11,063 bases of DNA, from NCBI GenBank assembly GCA_041591915.1, contig JBFHRB010000104.1, forward strand, positions 1 to 11,063, written 5' to 3'. Positions 1-6,447 of this stretch are shown one piece after another. The translations under genes and the position numbers were made by a program. How positions within the stretch are numbered: the first letter of the stretch is position 1; every line of letters begins with the position of its first letter. The DNA comes from JBFHRB01 sp041591915 (lineage in GTDB: Bacteria > Actinomycetota > Nitriliruptoria > Nitriliruptorales > Nitriliruptoraceae). The notes beneath the pieces are model-generated. The model made no database searches, was not told the origin of the DNA, and was given only the letters and a program-made list of their open reading frames with translations.

Positions 1-682
1 CCTCACGCTGACCGCCCGGCCCGGCGTCTTCGTCCCCCGCCCCGAGACCGAGGTGCTCGTCGACCTCGCCCGGGCGTGCATCGCCGACCTCCGACGCCAC
101 GACCCGGCCCGCGAGCTGACGGTCGTCGAGCCGTGCACGGGCACGGGTGCCATCGCGCTCGCGCTCGCCAGCGAGGTCGGTGGACTCCGCGTCATCGCCA
201 CCGAGCTGTCCGAGGACGCGCTCGCCCTCGCCAAGCACAACGCCGAGGCCACCGCCCTGGCGGAGGGTTCGGCGGTCACGATCGTCGGCGGCGACCTCCT
301 CGACCCCGTCGATGCCGGGTTGCGAGGTCACGTCGACCTCCTCGTCAGCAACCCGCCCTACCTCGCGGACGCGGACCTCGCCGGCCTCGACCCCGAGGTC
401 GTCGACCACGACCCGAGGGAGGCGCTCGTCGGAGGGCACGACGGGTACGAGGTCGTGCAGCGGCTCTGCAGGGCCGCGAGCGCCTGGCTGCGCAGCGACG
501 GGCACCTGGTGCTCGAGATCGCCGACCATCGAGGCGACGACGCTGCCGCCGTGGCTTCGCATGCGGGGCTCGTGGATGTCACCATCCATCCCGACCTGAC
601 CCGCCGCGACCGCTTCGTCGTGGCGCGGCAGCCCCACCCGGCGACGGGACGCACTGGAGCTGACGAGGAGGAGCGCGCGTGA
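1..682 (+). CDS. prmC: Peptide chain release factor N5-glutamine methyltransferase PrmC, 5'-truncated by window edge
   Basis: SAM-dependent methyltransferase that modifies the glutamine of the GGQ motif in release factors RF1 and RF2, in the cytoplasm. The frame is open from base 2 and runs into the left edge, so about 226 residues are visible against roughly 280 in the family; the N-terminal helical substrate-recognition domain is mostly missing. Directly seen: the FVPRPETE linker motif (bases 29-52), the SAM-binding glycine loop EPCTGTGAIALAL (about 128-166), and the catalytic NPPY motif (350-361), which binds the target glutamine side chain. The GTG at 53 is an internal codon, because the conserved FVPRPETE block lies upstream of it in frame. 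The stop overlaps the next start by four bases (GTGA), implying translational coupling with tsaC. In actinobacteria prfA usually lies just upstream, consistent with this context. Confidence 0.95.
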   Translation, partial: LTLTARPGVFVPRPETEVLVDLARACIADLRRHDPARELTVVEPCTGTGAIALALASEVGGLRVIATELSEDALALAKHNAEATALAEGSAVTIVGGDLLDPVDAGLRGHVDLLVSNPPYLADADLAGLDPEVVDHDPREALVGGHDGYEVVQRLCRAASAWLRSDGHLVLEIADHRGDDAAAVASHAGLVDVTIHPDLTRRDRFVVARQPHPATGRTGADEEERA

Positions 683-1461
683 GCGAGGTCGTCGACGCGA
701 CTGCGGACCGCGAGGGCGCCGTGGCCCGCGCGGTCGACGCGCTGCGCGAGGGGGAGCTCGTCGTGCTGCCCACGGACACCGTGTACGGGGTCGCGGCCGA
801 TGCCTTCAACCCGGCCGCGACCGCGAAGGTCTTCGAGGCCAAGCGCCGGTCCCGGCGCTTCCCGCTGCCCGTGCTCGTCCGCAGCCCGAAGCAGCTCCTC
901 GGGCTGATGACCTCCATCCCCGAGCAGGTCGAGCGGCTCATGGCCGCCTACTGGCCGGGCGCCCTCACCATCCTCGTGCCGGCCGAGCCCAGCCTCACCT
1001 GGGACCTCGGTGAGAACGAGGGCTCCGTCGCGGTCCGGATGCCCTTCGACGACGTGACACTCGACATCATCAGGGCCGTCGGGCCGCTGGCCGTCACGTC
1101 GGCCAACCTCAGCGGTCAGCCGCCGTCCACCGACGTCGAGGCGGCCCGGCGACACCTCGAGGACCGGGTCGCGGTCTACGTCGACGGCGGCCCGCGCCGC
1201 CACCAGCGGCCGTCGACGATCGTCGACCTCACGCGCCCCGGTGTCCACGTCATCCGCGCCGGCTCGATCAGCGGCGACCAGGTCCTCGCGGTCGCCCGAG
1301 GGGAGCTCGACGCCGCGGACGTGGCAGCGGCGGAGGCGGGGGAGGAGGACTGGCCCGACGCGACCCCGGTCGACGCGACCCGGGTCGACGCGGCGCCGGC
1401 AGCGGACGACGACGAGGACGAGGACGAGGACGACCGACCCGCCGAGGGCGACGACTCGTGA
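679..1461 (+). CDS. tsaC: L-threonylcarbamoyladenylate synthase (TsaC/YrdC/YwlC family) with acidic C-terminal tail
   Basis: Makes threonylcarbamoyl-AMP from threonine, bicarbonate and ATP, the first step of t6A37 modification of ANN-decoding tRNAs. The 260-residue product has one YrdC domain at about 14-205: PTDTVYG (31-37), the basic KRRSRR patch (55-60), WPGALT (92-97), VRMP (119-122), TSANLSG (140-146) and PSTIVD (178-183). There is no Sua5 C-terminal domain. Residues 206-260 are instead a low-complexity Ala/Asp/Glu tail ending in ten consecutive acidic residues (243-252) plus RPAEGDDS. The GTG start is supported by GGAGG at 667-671, seven bases upstream, and by the four-base overlap with prmC. 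Its stop overlaps the phosphatase start in the same way. The family assignment is secure; the tail's role is unknown. Confidence 0.95.
   Translation: MSEVVDATADREGAVARAVDALREGELVVLPTDTVYGVAADAFNPAATAKVFEAKRRSRRFPLPVLVRSPKQLLGLMTSIPEQVERLMAAYWPGALTILVPAEPSLTWDLGENEGSVAVRMPFDDVTLDIIRAVGPLAVTSANLSGQPPSTDVEAARRHLEDRVAVYVDGGPRRHQRPSTIVDLTRPGVHVIRAGSISGDQVLAVARGELDAADVAAAEAGEEDWPDATPVDATRVDAAPAADDDEDEDEDDRPAEGDDS
1357..1434 (+). repeat. Degenerate 15-bp tandem repeats and GAC/GAG run inside the tsaC tail
   Basis: Three in-frame 15-base units follow each other at 1357-1371, 1372-1386 and 1387-1401. They encode DATPV, DATRV and DAAPA; the first two differ by one base and the third is more diverged. 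After one alanine codon, ten GAC/GAG codons (1405-1434) encode only Asp and Glu. In-frame short repeats of this kind expand or contract by slippage, so tail length probably varies between relatives. That variability is an inference. Confidence 0.8.
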
Positions 1462-2120
1462 GCGCGGTCCCCGACCCCCGCCCGTTCGACGAGACGACCC
1501 AGGTCCTCGTCGTCTGCACGGCCAACATCGTGCGCAGCCCGTTCGGCGAGGCCGTGCTCCAGCACGAGGCGTCGCGGCGCCTCGACCCGTCCGTGCAGGT
1601 CTGGGTGCAGAGCGCCGGGGTGAACGGCCTGGTGGGCGAGCCCGCGGTCGAGGCGATGCGCGAGGAGGCGGCGGCCAGGGGCCTCAGCCTCGAGCGGCAC
1701 CGGGCGCAGGCGGTCGAACGCCAGCTGGTCGAACGCATGGACCTCGTCCTGTGCATGACGGAGCGGCATCGCGCGAAGCTGGCCAAGGTCACGCCGTACG
1801 CCTCGCGGTACACCTTCACCCTCAAGGAGTTCGTCCGACTCCTCGAGGCGCTCAAGCCACTCGACCCCACGCTCACGCCCCGCGAGCGCGTCCGCCTGCT
1901 CGCTCGCGTCGCCCACGGCGCGCGTGCCTACGTCGCCCGCCCCGGCGACAAGGAGGACGTCACCGATCCCATCGGTGGCCCGCGTGAGGGCTACGCCGAG
2001 ATCGCACGCGAGATCACCGCGCTGACCATGTTCGCGGCCGAGGGCCTGTTCGGGCCCGTTCGAAGGCCCCCGTCCGCCCCCGTCGATCCCCCGGAGAGCC
2101 TCTTCGACGACCCGCGATAG
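1458..2120 (+). CDS. Low-molecular-weight protein-tyrosine-phosphatase family protein
   Basis: Cytoplasmic phosphatase of the LMW-PTP/arsenate reductase fold, 220 residues against about 150 for the core family. The N-terminal P-loop CTANIVRS (20-27) supplies the nucleophile Cys20 and phosphate-binding Arg26. The DP pair D170-P171 is the likely general acid, later than usual because the middle of the protein (about 100-165) is enlarged and rich in Arg and Leu. The P-loop differs from the common CTGNICRS: Ala replaces Gly at 22, and Val25 replaces the second Cys that forms a protective disulfide in many family members. Ile24 occupies the place of the Thr that makes Bacillus YwlE arginine-specific, so tyrosine phosphatase activity is more likely. 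The GTG start overlaps the tsaC stop; GAGGG at 1444-1448 is the probable ribosome site. B. subtilis ywlE also lies between ywlC and glyA. The physiological substrate is unknown. Confidence 0.88.
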   Translation: MSAVPDPRPFDETTQVLVVCTANIVRSPFGEAVLQHEASRRLDPSVQVWVQSAGVNGLVGEPAVEAMREEAAARGLSLERHRAQAVERQLVERMDLVLCMTERHRAKLAKVTPYASRYTFTLKEFVRLLEALKPLDPTLTPRERVRLLARVAHGARAYVARPGDKEDVTDPIGGPREGYAEIAREITALTMFAAEGLFGPVRRPPSAPVDPPESLFDDPR

Positions 2121-2123
2121 GCT
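2118..2123 (+). promoter_or_regulatory. Possible -10 element upstream of glyA
   Basis: TAGGCT fits the actinobacterial -10 pattern TANNNT and lies 46 bases before the glyA start, overlapping the phosphatase stop codon. I see no convincing -35 at 16-19 bases upstream, so glyA may instead be read through from prmC-tsaC-phosphatase. Confidence 0.3.
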
Positions 2124-2169
2124 CGCGGCGACTTCCCGCACACCGCCATCCTCCGCGTGGAGACCGCTC

Positions 2170-3429
2170 ATGAGCACCTACTGGGGCCCCGACTTCGACG
2201 AACTCCAGAACACCGACCCGGACGTCGCCGGCTACCTGCTGACCGAGCTCGACCGCCAGCGGTCGAAGCTGCAGCTCATCGCGTCGGAGAACTTCGCCTC
2301 GCCCGCGGTGCTGGCCGCACAGGGGTCCGTCCTCACGAACAAGTACGCGGAGGGCTATCCCGGCAAGCGCTACTACGGCGGCTGCGAGGAGGCCGTCGAC
2401 CCGGTCGAGCAGCTGGCCATCGACCGCGCGAAGCAGCTGTTCGGCGCCGATCACGCCAACGTCCAGCCGCACTCGGGCGCCTCCGCCAACATCGCGGCCT
2501 ACTACGCGGCGGTCATGCCGGGCGAGAAGGTCCTGGCGATGTCGCTGCCGCATGGCGGCCACCTGACCCACGGGCACAAGGTCAACTTCAGCGGCAAGTG
2601 GTTCGACGTCGTGCCGTACGAGGTGCGGCAGGACACCGAGACCATCGACATGGACCTGGTGCGTGACCTCGCGAGGCAGCACCGGCCGAAGCTGATCATC
2701 GCCGGTTGGTCGGCCTACCCACGCGTCCTCGACTTCGAGGCGTTCCGCTCCATCGCCGACGAGGTCGGCGCGGTCCTGATGTGCGACGCCGCCCACTTCA
2801 TCGGGCTCGTGGCCGGTGGCGCCCACCCCAGCCCCGTGCCCTACTGCGACATCGTCACGTTCACGACCCACAAGACCCTGCGTGGCCCCCGTGGCGCGAT
2901 CATCCTCGCCAACGAGGAGTGGGGCACCAAGATCGACAAGGCGGTGTTCCCGGGCACCCAGGGTGGCCCGCTCGAGCACGTCATCGCCGCGAAGGCGGTC
3001 GCGCTGAAGGAGGCGATGGAGCCGTCCTTCAAGGAGTACGCGCAGCGGATCCTCGACGATGCCCGTGCGCTCGCCTCCGGCCTCGCCGACCAGGGGTTCC
3101 GCATCACGTCGGGCGGCACCGACACCCACCTCTTCCTCGCGGACGTCACCGAGCACGGCACCACGGGCGCCGAGGCCGAGTCCCGCTGCGACGAGGCGGG
3201 CATCGTGCTCAACAAGAACGCGATCCCGTTCGACAAGAACCCGCCGGCGGTCGCCAGCGGCATCCGTGCCGGCGCCTCGATGGTGGCCACGCAGGGGATG
3301 GGGCCCGAGCAGATGGGCGAGATCGCCCAGCTCATCGCGACCGCGATCACGGGCTCCGAGGACGACCGCAAGCAGGTCCGCGCACGCGTCGACGAGCTCG
3401 TCGAGCAGTACCCGGCCTACCCCCGCTGA
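2170..3429 (+). CDS. glyA: Serine hydroxymethyltransferase
   Basis: PLP enzyme that interconverts serine plus tetrahydrofolate with glycine plus 5,10-methylene-THF, the main source of one-carbon units. At 419 residues it is full length. Visible landmarks are SENFAS (from Ser39), YPGKRYYGG (from Tyr63), LPHGGHLTHG, D206 and H209 in CDAAH (cofactor-ring contacts), and TTHKTLRGPRG with the Schiff-base lysine K235. R366 in SGIR matches the substrate-carboxylate arginine (R363 in E. coli). GWSAYPR resembles actinobacterial GlyA. The block after R366 is unusual: GASMVATQGM replaces the usual GTPAxTxRGF pattern, losing the Thr-Pro and a second Arg (Gln375). The ATG is preceded by GGAG (2159-2162) at seven bases. 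A 49-base gap separates it from the phosphatase gene, and a hairpin follows the stop. Confidence 0.96.
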   Translation: MSTYWGPDFDELQNTDPDVAGYLLTELDRQRSKLQLIASENFASPAVLAAQGSVLTNKYAEGYPGKRYYGGCEEAVDPVEQLAIDRAKQLFGADHANVQPHSGASANIAAYYAAVMPGEKVLAMSLPHGGHLTHGHKVNFSGKWFDVVPYEVRQDTETIDMDLVRDLARQHRPKLIIAGWSAYPRVLDFEAFRSIADEVGAVLMCDAAHFIGLVAGGAHPSPVPYCDIVTFTTHKTLRGPRGAIILANEEWGTKIDKAVFPGTQGGPLEHVIAAKAVALKEAMEPSFKEYAQRILDDARALASGLADQGFRITSGGTDTHLFLADVTEHGTTGAEAESRCDEAGIVLNKNAIPFDKNPPAVASGIRAGASMVATQGMGPEQMGEIAQLIATAITGSEDDRKQVRARVDELVEQYPAYPR

Positions 3430-3440
3430 CACCCGGCGCG

Positions 3441-3462
3441 GGGGTGGCCGACCGGCCACCCT
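3441..3462 (+). terminator. Terminator-like hairpin after glyA
   Basis: GGGTGGCC (3442-3449) and GGCCACCC (3454-3461) form a perfect 8-bp stem with a GACC loop, extendable by a G-U pair (3441/3462). It starts 12 bases after the glyA stop. No T-run follows, as is common for GC-rich actinobacterial terminators, so termination may be partial. Its 3' arm can instead pair with bases 3468-3473. Confidence 0.55.
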
Positions 3463-3473
3463 GCGCAAGGGTG
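3457..3473 (+). promoter_or_regulatory. Alternative hairpin competing with the glyA terminator
   Basis: CACCCT (3457-3462) pairs perfectly with AGGGTG (3468-3473) around loop GCGCA. It uses bases of the 3' arm of the preceding hairpin, so the two are mutually exclusive. The first stem is longer and should dominate. A regulatory switch is possible but unproven. Confidence 0.35.
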
Positions 3474-3477
3474 ATGG

Positions 3478-3506
3478 GTGACTGATGGGGGGAGCAGGCG
3501 TACCCT
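3478..3506 (+). promoter_or_regulatory. Candidate promoter for the wecA-like gene
   Basis: GTGACT at 3478-3483 (four of six matches to TTGACA) lies 17 bases from TACCCT at 3501-3506 (fits TANNNT). Transcription would start near 3513, giving a leader of about 30 bases before the TTG start, with the ribosome site inside it. Position and spacing are reasonable; both boxes are weak. Confidence 0.4.
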
Positions 3507-3543
3507 GCGCGGCTGGGGGGAACCCTGAGCGCTGGGGGCGCCG

Positions 3544-4686
3544 TTGCTCAACTTCATCATCGTCTTCGCCGTGGCCGCGTCGGTCACGGCGGTTGCGACC
3601 CCCTTCGCCGGCCGGTTCGCCTTCCGGGTGGGAGCGGTCGCCGTCCCGACGGCGCGCAAGGTCCACGACCGCCCGACCCCCCAGCTCGGCGGGGTCGCGA
3701 TGCTCGCGGGCTACATCGCCGCGCTCGGGGTCGCGTTCCTGATCCCCGACTTCCGTGAGCTGTTCAGCCGGTCGTCGGAGCTGATGGGGCTGACGATCGG
3801 GGTGTTCGTCATCGTGCTCATCGGGTTCGTGGACGACACGCGCGGGCTGCCACCGACGGTCAAGCTGGCGGGCCAGATCGTCGCCGCGCTGGGGCCGCTG
3901 CTCTTCGGTATCCAGATCGTGTACGCGTGGGTGCCCGGGCTGGACGTGATCGTGCTGGCACCGGACCTCGGCTTCCCGCTCACGATCATCGCCATCGTGG
4001 CCATGGTGAACGCGGTCAACCTCATCGACGGCCTGGACGGCCTCGCGGCCGGGATCGTCGGTATCGCGGCGCTCGCCTTCTTCACCTTCACGTTCACCGC
4101 CGGGGACCGGGGCCTGTCCGAGGCCCTGCCCAGCGGCGCCCCGCTCATCGCGGCCACGCTGGCGGGGATGTGCGCCGGCTTCCTGCTGCACAACTTCCAC
4201 CCGGCATCGATCTTCATGGGTGACACCGGCTCGATGATGCTCGGGCTGCTCCTCGCGTCCGCCGGCGTCTCCTACGTCGGTCGCACCACCGCCCCCAGCT
4301 ACGCCGACTTCGCCGGGTCGATCCCGCTGGTCATCCCCGCCCTCATCCTCGCCGTCCCCTTCATGGACACGCTGTTCGCCGTCGCCCGGCGCATCGCGCG
4401 GGGCCAGAGCGTCAGCGAGGCGGACAAGGGCCACCTGCACCACCTGCTGATCGCCTTCGGGTACAGCCACCGGCGAGCCGTGCTGACGCTGTACTACTGG
4501 TCGGCCCTCCTCGGCTTCGCCGCGATCGGCCTCGCCGTGCTGCCGGCCAACGTCGCGCTCGGCATCCTCGGTGGCGCGGTCGTGGTCGGCGCCGGCATCA
4601 CGGCGCAGGGCGTCCGCGCCGGCCGGCAGGCCCGGCGAGTGGGCGTCCCGGCCGAGGACGAGCTGGCCCGCAGGCGCAGCGGCTGA
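3544..4686 (+). CDS. wecA: WecA/TagO-family polyprenyl-phosphate GlcNAc-1-phosphate transferase
   Basis: Integral membrane enzyme that moves a sugar-1-phosphate, probably GlcNAc-1-P, from a UDP-sugar to polyprenyl phosphate on the cytoplasmic face. This starts assembly of a cell-wall linkage unit (arabinogalactan in mycobacteria) or a teichoic or surface polysaccharide. The 380-residue product has about ten or eleven hydrophobic segments. Family motifs are VDDTRG with Asp97-Asp98, NAVNLIDGLDGLAAG (156-170; Asp162, Asp165), MGDTGS (225-230; Asp227) and HLHH (297-300). The HLHH form and the locus favour WecA/TagO over MraY. The C-terminus is a short Arg-rich cytoplasmic tail. TTG at 3544 is chosen because an in-frame TGA lies at 3526-3528 and GGGGG (3534-3538) stands five bases upstream. 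M. tuberculosis wecA (Rv1302) also sits just before the atp operon. Sugar specificity cannot be read from the sequence. Confidence 0.9.
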   Translation: MLNFIIVFAVAASVTAVATPFAGRFAFRVGAVAVPTARKVHDRPTPQLGGVAMLAGYIAALGVAFLIPDFRELFSRSSELMGLTIGVFVIVLIGFVDDTRGLPPTVKLAGQIVAALGPLLFGIQIVYAWVPGLDVIVLAPDLGFPLTIIAIVAMVNAVNLIDGLDGLAAGIVGIAALAFFTFTFTAGDRGLSEALPSGAPLIAATLAGMCAGFLLHNFHPASIFMGDTGSMMLGLLLASAGVSYVGRTTAPSYADFAGSIPLVIPALILAVPFMDTLFAVARRIARGQSVSEADKGHLHHLLIAFGYSHRRAVLTLYYWSALLGFAAIGLAVLPANVALGILGGAVVVGAGITAQGVRAGRQARRVGVPAEDELARRRSG

Positions 4687-4748
4687 GCAACGCCCGCGCG
4701 CTCGTGTGCGGCCGTCGCGTGCGACATCCGAACGGGTCTCCGCTCCGA

Positions 4749-4778
4749 TTGGTCGCCTCCCACCGCCTCCGCTAGCCT
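4749..4778 (+). promoter_or_regulatory. Candidate promoter of the ATP synthase operon, near-leaderless
   Basis: TTGGTC (4749-4754) and TAGCCT (4773-4778, fits TANNNT) are 18 bases apart in the 101-base gap after wecA. Only nine bases separate the -10 box from the ATG at 4788, so the transcript would begin at or within about three bases of the start codon. No Shine-Dalgarno sequence precedes this ATG, which fits leaderless initiation. The gap otherwise shows no convincing terminator for wecA. Confidence 0.5.
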
Positions 4779-4787
4779 CCCGGCCGC

Positions 4788-5051
4788 ATGGAGCACCCTG
4801 ACCGTCGCGATCCCCTCTGGGCCGAGATGGACAAGGGCTGGACCATGTCGGTCGAGCTTCTCACCGCCGTTGCGGTGTGGGGAGGCCTCGGCTGGCTGCT
4901 GGACCGCTGGCTCGACACCGAGCCCTGGTTCGTCGCCACCGGCATCATCCTGGGCGGCGTCCTCGGGTTCTACCTCGTGGTCAAGCGTTCACAGCAGGGG
5001 ACGACGTCCGCCGACGCGCCTACGGTCGCGGACGAGGACCAGCGGTCCTGA
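4788..5051 (+). CDS. atpZ: AtpZ/AtpI-family small membrane protein (F0F1 ATPase gene 1 type)
   Basis: An 87-residue protein with a charged N-terminus, two predicted membrane helices (about 22-40 and 47-66) and a polar, acidic C-terminus. The hairpin-type core with GGLGWLLDRWLDTEPWF and the Gly-rich ATGIILGGVLGFY is typical of AtpZ-like proteins encoded first in atp operons. AtpZ/AtpI proteins are linked to assembly of the c ring and, in some bacteria, Mg2+ or Ca2+ handling; which applies here is unknown. It corresponds in position to the small membrane gene Rv1303 in M. tuberculosis, although AtpI follows separately. ATG is the only good start and has no ribosome site upstream. The stop codon lies in a strong hairpin. 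Confidence 0.8.
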   Translation: MEHPDRRDPLWAEMDKGWTMSVELLTAVAVWGGLGWLLDRWLDTEPWFVATGIILGGVLGFYLVVKRSQQGTTSADAPTVADEDQRS

Positions 5052-5068
5052 GGCTCCGCCGCCTCAGG
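5047..5068 (+). promoter_or_regulatory. Perfect hairpin spanning the atpZ stop codon
   Basis: CCTGAGGC (5047-5054) and GCCTCAGG (5061-5068) form a perfect 8-bp stem with a six-base loop, extendable by a U-G pair. The atpZ TGA (5049-5051) lies in the left arm, so ribosomes ending atpZ would open it. No T-run follows. It may be a partial terminator, an RNA processing or stability element, or a translation-linked attenuator. Bases 5069-5161 up to atpI hold no TA dinucleotide and no visible promoter. Confidence 0.55.
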
Positions 5069-5161
5069 GGCAGGCCGCACCCGCATCACCGCAAACCCGC
5101 CAAGCACCCACGGCACGGTGGCCACGCCGCCGCGCCGCTGACGCACGAGGGGCAACCACCC

Positions 5162-5572
5162 GTGGTCGACAGCGAGGTCACCATGGCCCGCGGCGCACTG
5201 CGCGCCGGCGCGGTCCTGCTGCCCGTTGCTGCCGTGCTCGCCCTCGGGCTCCGCGGGGTTGCCGGCGCCGTCACGGCTGCCGGGACGGTGCTGTTCATCA
5301 GCCTGATCTTCGCCGGCTCGGGCTACCTGCAGGCCTGGGCCGCACGCCAGGGGCTCGCCACGCTGCAACTCGCCGCACTCGGTGGGTTCGGCGTCCGGCT
5401 CGCCCTGTACGCCACGCTCATCGTCGCCCTCAGCCCGGTCGAGGCCATCGACGGCCACGTCCTGGCGATCACGGGGGCGGCGACGATCATCGCACTGCTC
5501 GCCTACGAGGTTCGTCTGGCGATGACCCACCCCGAGTTCTGGTGGGTCCGCGCCGGGGAGGAACACGCGTGA
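5162..5572 (+). CDS. atpI: ATP synthase subunit I (AtpI-like membrane protein)
   Basis: Membrane protein of 136 residues (129 from ATG 5183) with four hydrophobic segments at about 14-27, 31-53, 65-85 and 92-110, and a polar C-terminus ending in RAGEEHA. Length, four-helix layout and position before atpB match the AtpI family, which assists c-ring assembly and may affect Mg2+ uptake; there are no catalytic residues to check. Two starts are possible: GTG 5162 with GAGGGG (5147-5152) nine bases upstream, or ATG 5183 with GAGG (5174-5177) five bases upstream. The frame stays open into atpZ, but that stretch is Arg/His-rich shadow coding and is excluded. The stop overlaps the atpB GTG by four bases, implying coupled translation. 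Confidence 0.75.
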   Translation: MVDSEVTMARGALRAGAVLLPVAAVLALGLRGVAGAVTAAGTVLFISLIFAGSGYLQAWAARQGLATLQLAALGGFGVRLALYATLIVALSPVEAIDGHVLAITGAATIIALLAYEVRLAMTHPEFWWVRAGEEHA

Positions 5573-6387
5573 ACACGCTGCTGCTCGCTGTCGAAGGTGG
5601 GGGCTTCCACGCCCCCAGCCTGCGCGAACTCTTCCTGTTCGACCCGTGGTTCGGGGAAGGCACGCTGTTCGCCTTCAACCGAACCGCGCTGCTGATGCTG
5701 CTCAGCGCGGTGATCGTGAGCGGGCTGCTCATCGTCGCGTTCGGCAACGCCAAGGTCGTCCCGGGCAAGCTCCAGGCGGCCATGGAGGTCATCGTCGAGT
5801 TCATCCGCGAGCAGATCGCGCGGCCGACGATGGGGAGCAAGGGCCTCAAGTACGTGCCGTTCCTCACGGCCCTGTTCCTGTTCATCTGGATGAACAACCT
5901 CTACGAGATCCTGCCGTTCGTGAACTACCCGACGACCTCGCGGATGGCCATCCCGGCCTTCCTCGCCATCGTCGTCTGGTCGACGTTCATCTTCGTCGGC
6001 ATCAAGAACCAGGGCCTCGCCTACTTCAAGAACGCGATCATCCCGCCGGGCGTCCCGGGGCCGATCCTGCTCCTGGTCATCCCGATCGAGCTGGTCTCGA
6101 CCTTCGTGGTGCGGCCCCTCACGCTGGCCGTTCGTCTCTTCGCGAACATGATGGCCGGCCACATCCTGCTGGCGATCATCTTCATCGCCGCCAACGCGTT
6201 CCTCGTCGACGTCCACGACCTGCCCAACGTCAGCTTCAACCTGAAGGGCTCGCCCGTCGGGTTGATCGCGCTGGCCGCCGGGCCCGCGCTCGTGGCCTTC
6301 GAGCTGCTGGTCGGCGTCCTGCAGGCCTACATCTTCACCATCCTCACGGGTGTCTACATCGGTAGCTCGATCGAGGCGCACCACTGA
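5569..6387 (+). CDS. atpB: F1Fo ATP synthase subunit a
   Basis: Fo subunit a (272 residues) forms the two proton half-channels against the c ring. The essential arginine is R189 in AVRLFANMMAGH, equivalent to E. coli R210, followed by N193 and H198. The last helices carry E245 and Q252 (FELLVGVLQAYIFTILTGVY), matching conserved channel residues. Five or six membrane helices are visible, plus the family's PFVNYPTTS segment. The GTG at 5569 overlaps the atpI stop and is preceded by GGGGAGG (5555-5561) at seven bases. The same frame is open back to 4870, but that part is atpZ/atpI sequence read out of frame. A 101-base gap to atpE follows. Confidence 0.97.
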   Translation: MNTLLLAVEGGGFHAPSLRELFLFDPWFGEGTLFAFNRTALLMLLSAVIVSGLLIVAFGNAKVVPGKLQAAMEVIVEFIREQIARPTMGSKGLKYVPFLTALFLFIWMNNLYEILPFVNYPTTSRMAIPAFLAIVVWSTFIFVGIKNQGLAYFKNAIIPPGVPGPILLLVIPIELVSTFVVRPLTLAVRLFANMMAGHILLAIIFIAANAFLVDVHDLPNVSFNLKGSPVGLIALAAGPALVAFELLVGVLQAYIFTILTGVYIGSSIEAHH

Positions 6388-6447
6388 TCCGCAACATGAA
6401 GACTCCCGCTGTCGGCGCCCGCCGGTAGCGGACTGAGACCCCAAACG

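Noticed and set aside
3485..3742. ATG-started 85-codon frame overlapping the wecA start
   Set aside because: Ser/Arg-rich and overlaps the hydrophobic N-terminus of WecA in another frame.
2014..4470. 818-codon open frame on the minus strand across glyA and wecA
   Set aside because: Antisense shadow of GC-rich genes: Arg/Asp/Gly/His-rich without family motifs, opposite GlyA and WecA, which are secure from motifs.
4877..5161. N-terminal extension of atpI back into atpZ
   Set aside because: Arg/His-rich non-membrane sequence overlapping atpZ in another frame; local starts at 5162 or 5183 have ribosome sites.
4870..5568. N-terminal extension of atpB giving a 505-residue protein
   Set aside because: The added part is Arg/Pro/Ser-rich out-of-frame reading of atpZ and atpI; GTG 5569 has a strong ribosome site and gives the normal subunit a length.
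6396..6428. 10-codon mini-ORF in the atpB-atpE gap
   Set aside because: No ribosome site, no recognisable leader-peptide codon run, and too short to separate from chance.
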